From NCBI GenBank assembly GCA_004794655.1, contig SMMW01000003.1, positions 18,494,501-18,558,500 on the forward strand: a stretch of 64,000 nucleotides of DNA, read 5' to 3'. The position numbers and the translations under genes were made by a program. The notes beneath the pieces are model-generated. The model searched no databases, was not told the origin of the DNA, and saw nothing but the letters and a program-made list of their open reading frames with translations. Positions 60,446 to 64,000 of the stretch are shown one piece after another (the stretch's first letter is position 1; the number at the start of each line of letters is the position of its first letter). Origin of the DNA: Marisa cornuarietis (lineage: Eukaryota; Mollusca; Gastropoda; Architaenioglossa; Ampullariidae).

Positions 60446-60690
60446 GTAAGTACAAAACTGTAGGAGGTCAAATCTTCATCTCCAGTCGAGTCACCGCTGT
60501 ACACAGGCTCACCAGGGACCAAGTTCGTGACAGGGAATTAAATAAATTTATCTGAAATTTGTCCAGAAACATTTTAATTCAACTGACTCTACTTTGATGT
60601 TTGTTTCTTAAACGGTTTACAGTTCTAATTAAATGATAATGCGATCGTGAATTTATCTAAGTGCTCTCCGGCTCGAAGTTCGTAACAAAA
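60446..60690. repeat. Duplicated block, copy A
   Basis: The segment from 'agtaagtacaaaactgtagg' through 'gtcaccgctgtacacaggct' to 'ctccggctcgaagttcgtaa' reappears, diverged, at about 61190-61440 in the same orientation. Confidence 0.8.
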
Positions 60691-60906
60691 CAAAAAAAGG
60701 AGCAAAAATTAGTTGATACAACTAACGCTCGTGTCCACCTGAGGAAATGCGCCTTACGAATCTATTATTATTATTATTCACGAAAAACATTGTAATTAAT
60801 AAAGTGACTACTGCGTTTCTGATATGGCATAAGTGTGTTCATGAATGTTTATTATTCACGAACAACATCATAATTAATAATGGGATTGTTCTGAAACGGT
60901 ATACGG

Positions 60907-61945
60907 ACAGGGTCGGCGGAAGGATGAGCTGCAACCTCGGCAAAAGACAAATACTGCGCCCCCTTCTTCCCCCAAAAAATGAACCAGTTATCAACAAAAA
61001 TATTGGAATACATTTAGGATTAACTGTATTTTCTTAACTGAAAATTTAGATAATAAAAATAAATCAGGAAAAATAAATATGACAATTTGACAACTAAATG
61101 AAGCGTAGTACACACATTGAACCGAGAATAATTATAAATTTAATAATTAAATAAGAAAGTTAAATATTTACGAGTGTAAGCCACAACAGTAAGCACAAAA
61201 CTATACGGCGTCAAATCTCCATCTCTAGTCCTGTCACCGCTGTACACAATACTAATGAGAGAACAAATTCGTGACAGTGAATTAAATAAATTGATCTGTA
61301 ATTTGACAATAATATATATATATATATACTATTTAACTTCAACTGACTCTACCTTGATATCTGTTTCGTAAACACTTTAATACTCTTATTAACTGAGAAT
61401 GCGATATTGACATCAGCTAAGTGTCCTCTGGTTCAAAGTTCATAAGTGAAAAACAATATCGATCATAGAATAGTTATCAAAACCAAAAAAGAAACATGCA
61501 TAGCAAAAATTGCCAGTGTTGTTGTCCCTGAACTCAGCTCCAATTTTTGTCAGTGCATAAGTGCGGAACTTCCGACTTAGGAAATAAAAGAGGTGAAGCT
61601 GGCATGTTGTCCGATCCATCCAAGGGGTCCGCCCCGACCAGCCCCCAACGCCGCCCTTCTCCCGCCCCTCCTCCATTTCGCACTCCCCGCCCTTCCCTTA
61701 CCCCGCTAGTTTGTCACTTCAAATGCCCTCGGATGATGGGGTTTTCTGTAATACGTGTACTCAGAGACTCAAGTGGTGAAGTCAGCTTACAATCAGAGGA
61801 AAGGTTTCCTGCAAATGTCATACTATGAAAATGATATTCTTCCCTAACATTATTCATCGCTTTAAACAAACAAACAAAAAAGTAAGCAGGCCATCCTTGA
61901 TTGCGCCCTACGCGACTGCCTAATTTTCCTAATGATAGAACCGGC
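60907..61945. mobile_element. Possible decayed DNA transposon with CAGGGCCGG-type ends
   Basis: The left CAGGGTCGGCGGA and reversed right CAGGGCCGGTTCT are similar, and both ends carry 'gcgcccccttc'/'tgcgccctacgcgactgcct' sequence typical of old hAT-like elements. No target duplication; the interior includes duplicated block B. Weak. Confidence 0.3.
61190..61440. repeat. Duplicated block, copy B
   Basis: Counterpart of 60446-60690, offset about 744 bp, with a (TA)n expansion at 61309-61327. The minus strand of both copies contains a 'tgtacagcggtgac' stretch. Confidence 0.8.
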
Positions 61946-62879
61946 CCTGGTACCATTAAATATCTGTCTATTTTCTAGGACTAGAAAAATTCTGCTCGTT
62001 TCTGTTGAACTAAATCACGATCTCTGCCATATTTATATGGGGGGTAAGTATTGGAAGGGGACAGCTACGATAGCGTACCGGTGTCACGTTGCCTAAGCTA
62101 CCACTTTGCCTCTCATAGTGCGCATGCGCAGGGGGGCGTTGTATAGTATTATAGCGTGTTAATATAGTACGCACAGACTGAGTTTTAATTAGTTTGAACG
62201 AAATGTGTTATGTGAATTAATCGTTCGTCGGCTGTTATTGTCGTTTAGCGATACAACTGACGGAAGTGGGGCGCAAACTTCATGCTGACAGTGAATGACA
62301 CTCACACTGGCACAATAGGAAAACATAAGAAGTGCGTGAGTGCAGCCATGCAGATACACGTGCGTACACGGAGGTAGCATCACAACGTATGCTGGTTTCA
62401 ATGTTAAACGACAAAGCAACACTCAACAAGAAACAAAACTCATTGAAATATGACCCAGCCGGTTATACCAATCACAAGAAATTATGTAATATTCAGAATG
62501 AGATAAACTTTATAATCACATTCAAGTCAATGTGCCCAAAACCCGTCATTTTTATTAATAATTTAGTTTTGCGATAATGTTTCTTTTTCCTTTCTTTAAA
62601 TCAACGGCTAGATGTAAAAAAAAACATAACTTTTGCTCATTCTGTTGGCCTCGTAAATAAAGATTTGTCATTTCTCTCTCTCTCTCGGTTCCTCTACCAT
62701 TTTTGTACTTTTTTGTGAAGAATCACATCTCAAATCATTGGACCAGGTGGAAGGGGAGAGAGAAAAAGATATTCTTGTCCCTTCAGAATCTTTTTTGAGT
62801 AGGTGGTTATCCCGCCTTGCCTCCCTGGTTCCTACGCCACTGTGTATGCTAGGACAGTTCGAACAGCACGGGAAACCCA

Positions 62880-62990
62880 ACCCCTCCCCAAAAATAGAGA
62901 CACGCGGTGCCCCAAGACGAGATCTGAACCAGGATCTTTACACTGCAGTGATGACAAGTGAATGTTTTAACCGCCCCTGATCTCTCCACT
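62880..62990 (-). mobile_element. SINE tRNA-like head, minus strand
   Basis: The minus strand reads gcggttaaaacattcacttg, then cactgcagtg and a box B-like ctggttcagatctcgt, matching the heads at 53815 and 63079. Confidence 0.65.
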
Positions 62991-63078
62991 CGAACAAAAA
63001 AAGATCAGGATGGCTATTATATATATATATATATAATTATGTTGTTGAAGATGGTGAGACTCCCCCTTCCCATTGCCA

Positions 63079-63465
<387 letters not shown>

Positions 63466-63494
63466 TTTATTTATTATTTACAGTCCTAAGTTTA

Positions 63495-63815
63495 CTCTGT
63501 CGAGATTTTCGATGCCTACCTTTGTATGTCTCTCTCACTGCTATCTGCCATGTGGAGACTTTCACTGCTGACATCGCGGGGTCTGTCATGTCGAGACTTG
63601 CACTGGTGCGTATACTTTGTCAAGACATTCGTTGTATCATCACCATTCTACTCGTCTGTCAAGACTTTTACTGCTGACATCGCTGTCATCTACGCTGTCG
63701 AGACTTTCGTTGCCCATATACTCTATCGACACTTTCATTGCTCACCTCACTGTCTTACATTACCAACAATCGCCAAATCTGTCGAGACAAGTCTTTTTCA
63801 TCGACACTTTAAATG
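63495..63815. repeat. Decayed minisatellite with 'tgtcgagactttcactgctg' core
   Basis: Core variants recur near 63498, 63549, 63589, 63620, 63657, 63697, 63726, 63780 and 63801, about 30-50 bp apart, some followed by 'acatcgctgtc'. Open frames here are periodic artefacts. Confidence 0.75.
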
Positions 63816-64000
63816 CAAATAACAGGTTTTTTAATTATCATAAATGTCTTTTTTCGGTCGCCGCTCACGAGGATGCAAGTGCAGATGAGCACGTGGTGCT
63901 GTGACAGCAACAGCTGATGGTGTCACGGCGCTTCTGTCGCAGTCAAGACACTCTTACCGATTCGTCAGCCTGGGGATAATCGGTCTCAGTGTTTGACACA
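63816..64000. other. Right edge, nothing recognised
   Basis: No exon or repeat could be supported in the last 185 bp. Confidence 0.4.

Overview
The window is animal nuclear DNA, most likely from a mollusc (gastropod-like). The genes are split into many short GT-AG exons, introns are AT-rich and loaded with non-LTR retrotransposon tails ending in (TTA)n, tRNA-derived SINEs, MITEs and long (TG)n/(GAT)n microsatellites, and the encoded proteins are typical metazoan orthologues. The species cannot be named from the sequence alone.

Three protein-coding genes can be rebuilt end to end, with every splice phase agreeing. (1) FHOD, an FHOD1/FHOD3-type formin, + strand, 24 coding exons from 2663 to 32867, predicted 1335 aa: GTPase-binding/FH3 N-terminus, FH1 proline tract, FH2 actin-assembly domain and a C-terminal autoregulatory DAD. 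(2) ADAT1, the tRNA(Ala) adenosine-37 deaminase, - strand, 8 coding exons from 40936 down to 36686, predicted 573 aa, with HAE, PCG and second zinc cysteine all present. (3) GATB, the mitochondrial glutamyl-tRNA(Gln) amidotransferase subunit B, + strand, 12 coding exons from 41338 to 56425, predicted 548 aa. FHOD and ADAT1 are convergent. ADAT1 and GATB are head to head with about 400 bp between their start codons, so two tRNA-processing genes probably share a bidirectional promoter.

Layout: 1-900 holds a 41-bp minisatellite; 923-1132 holds an orphan coding exon of unknown gene, splice-compatible with FHOD exon 2; 2.3-2.66 kb is the FHOD promoter/5' UTR; 2.66-32.9 kb is FHOD; 33-36.5 kb is intergenic; 36.5-41.3 kb is ADAT1; 41.3-56.8 kb is GATB, whose introns hold most of the transposon debris (LINE reverse-transcriptase fragments on both strands, a nested hAT MITE, a SINE with target-site duplication, a MITE with long inverted ends, and a decayed transglutaminase-like gene fragment). 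From 57279 a fourth + strand gene starts with two in-phase exons of unrecognised product and runs toward or beyond the right edge. The rest of 57.4-64 kb is repeat-rich: a second copy of the GATB-intron MITE, a duplicated 250-bp block, two more SINEs, a long (GT)n(GA)n tract and a decayed 'TGTCGAGACTTTC' minisatellite.

The points most worth following up are the two candidate alternative N-termini of FHOD (923-1132 and about 6009-6044), an in-phase 23-nt candidate exon at 29542 that would remove the DAD arginine/leucine core, the ADAT1-GATB shared promoter with a 16-bp near-palindrome, the transglutaminase-like fragment in GATB intron 2, and the uncharacterised gene at 57279. No clearly novel multi-gene system was seen.
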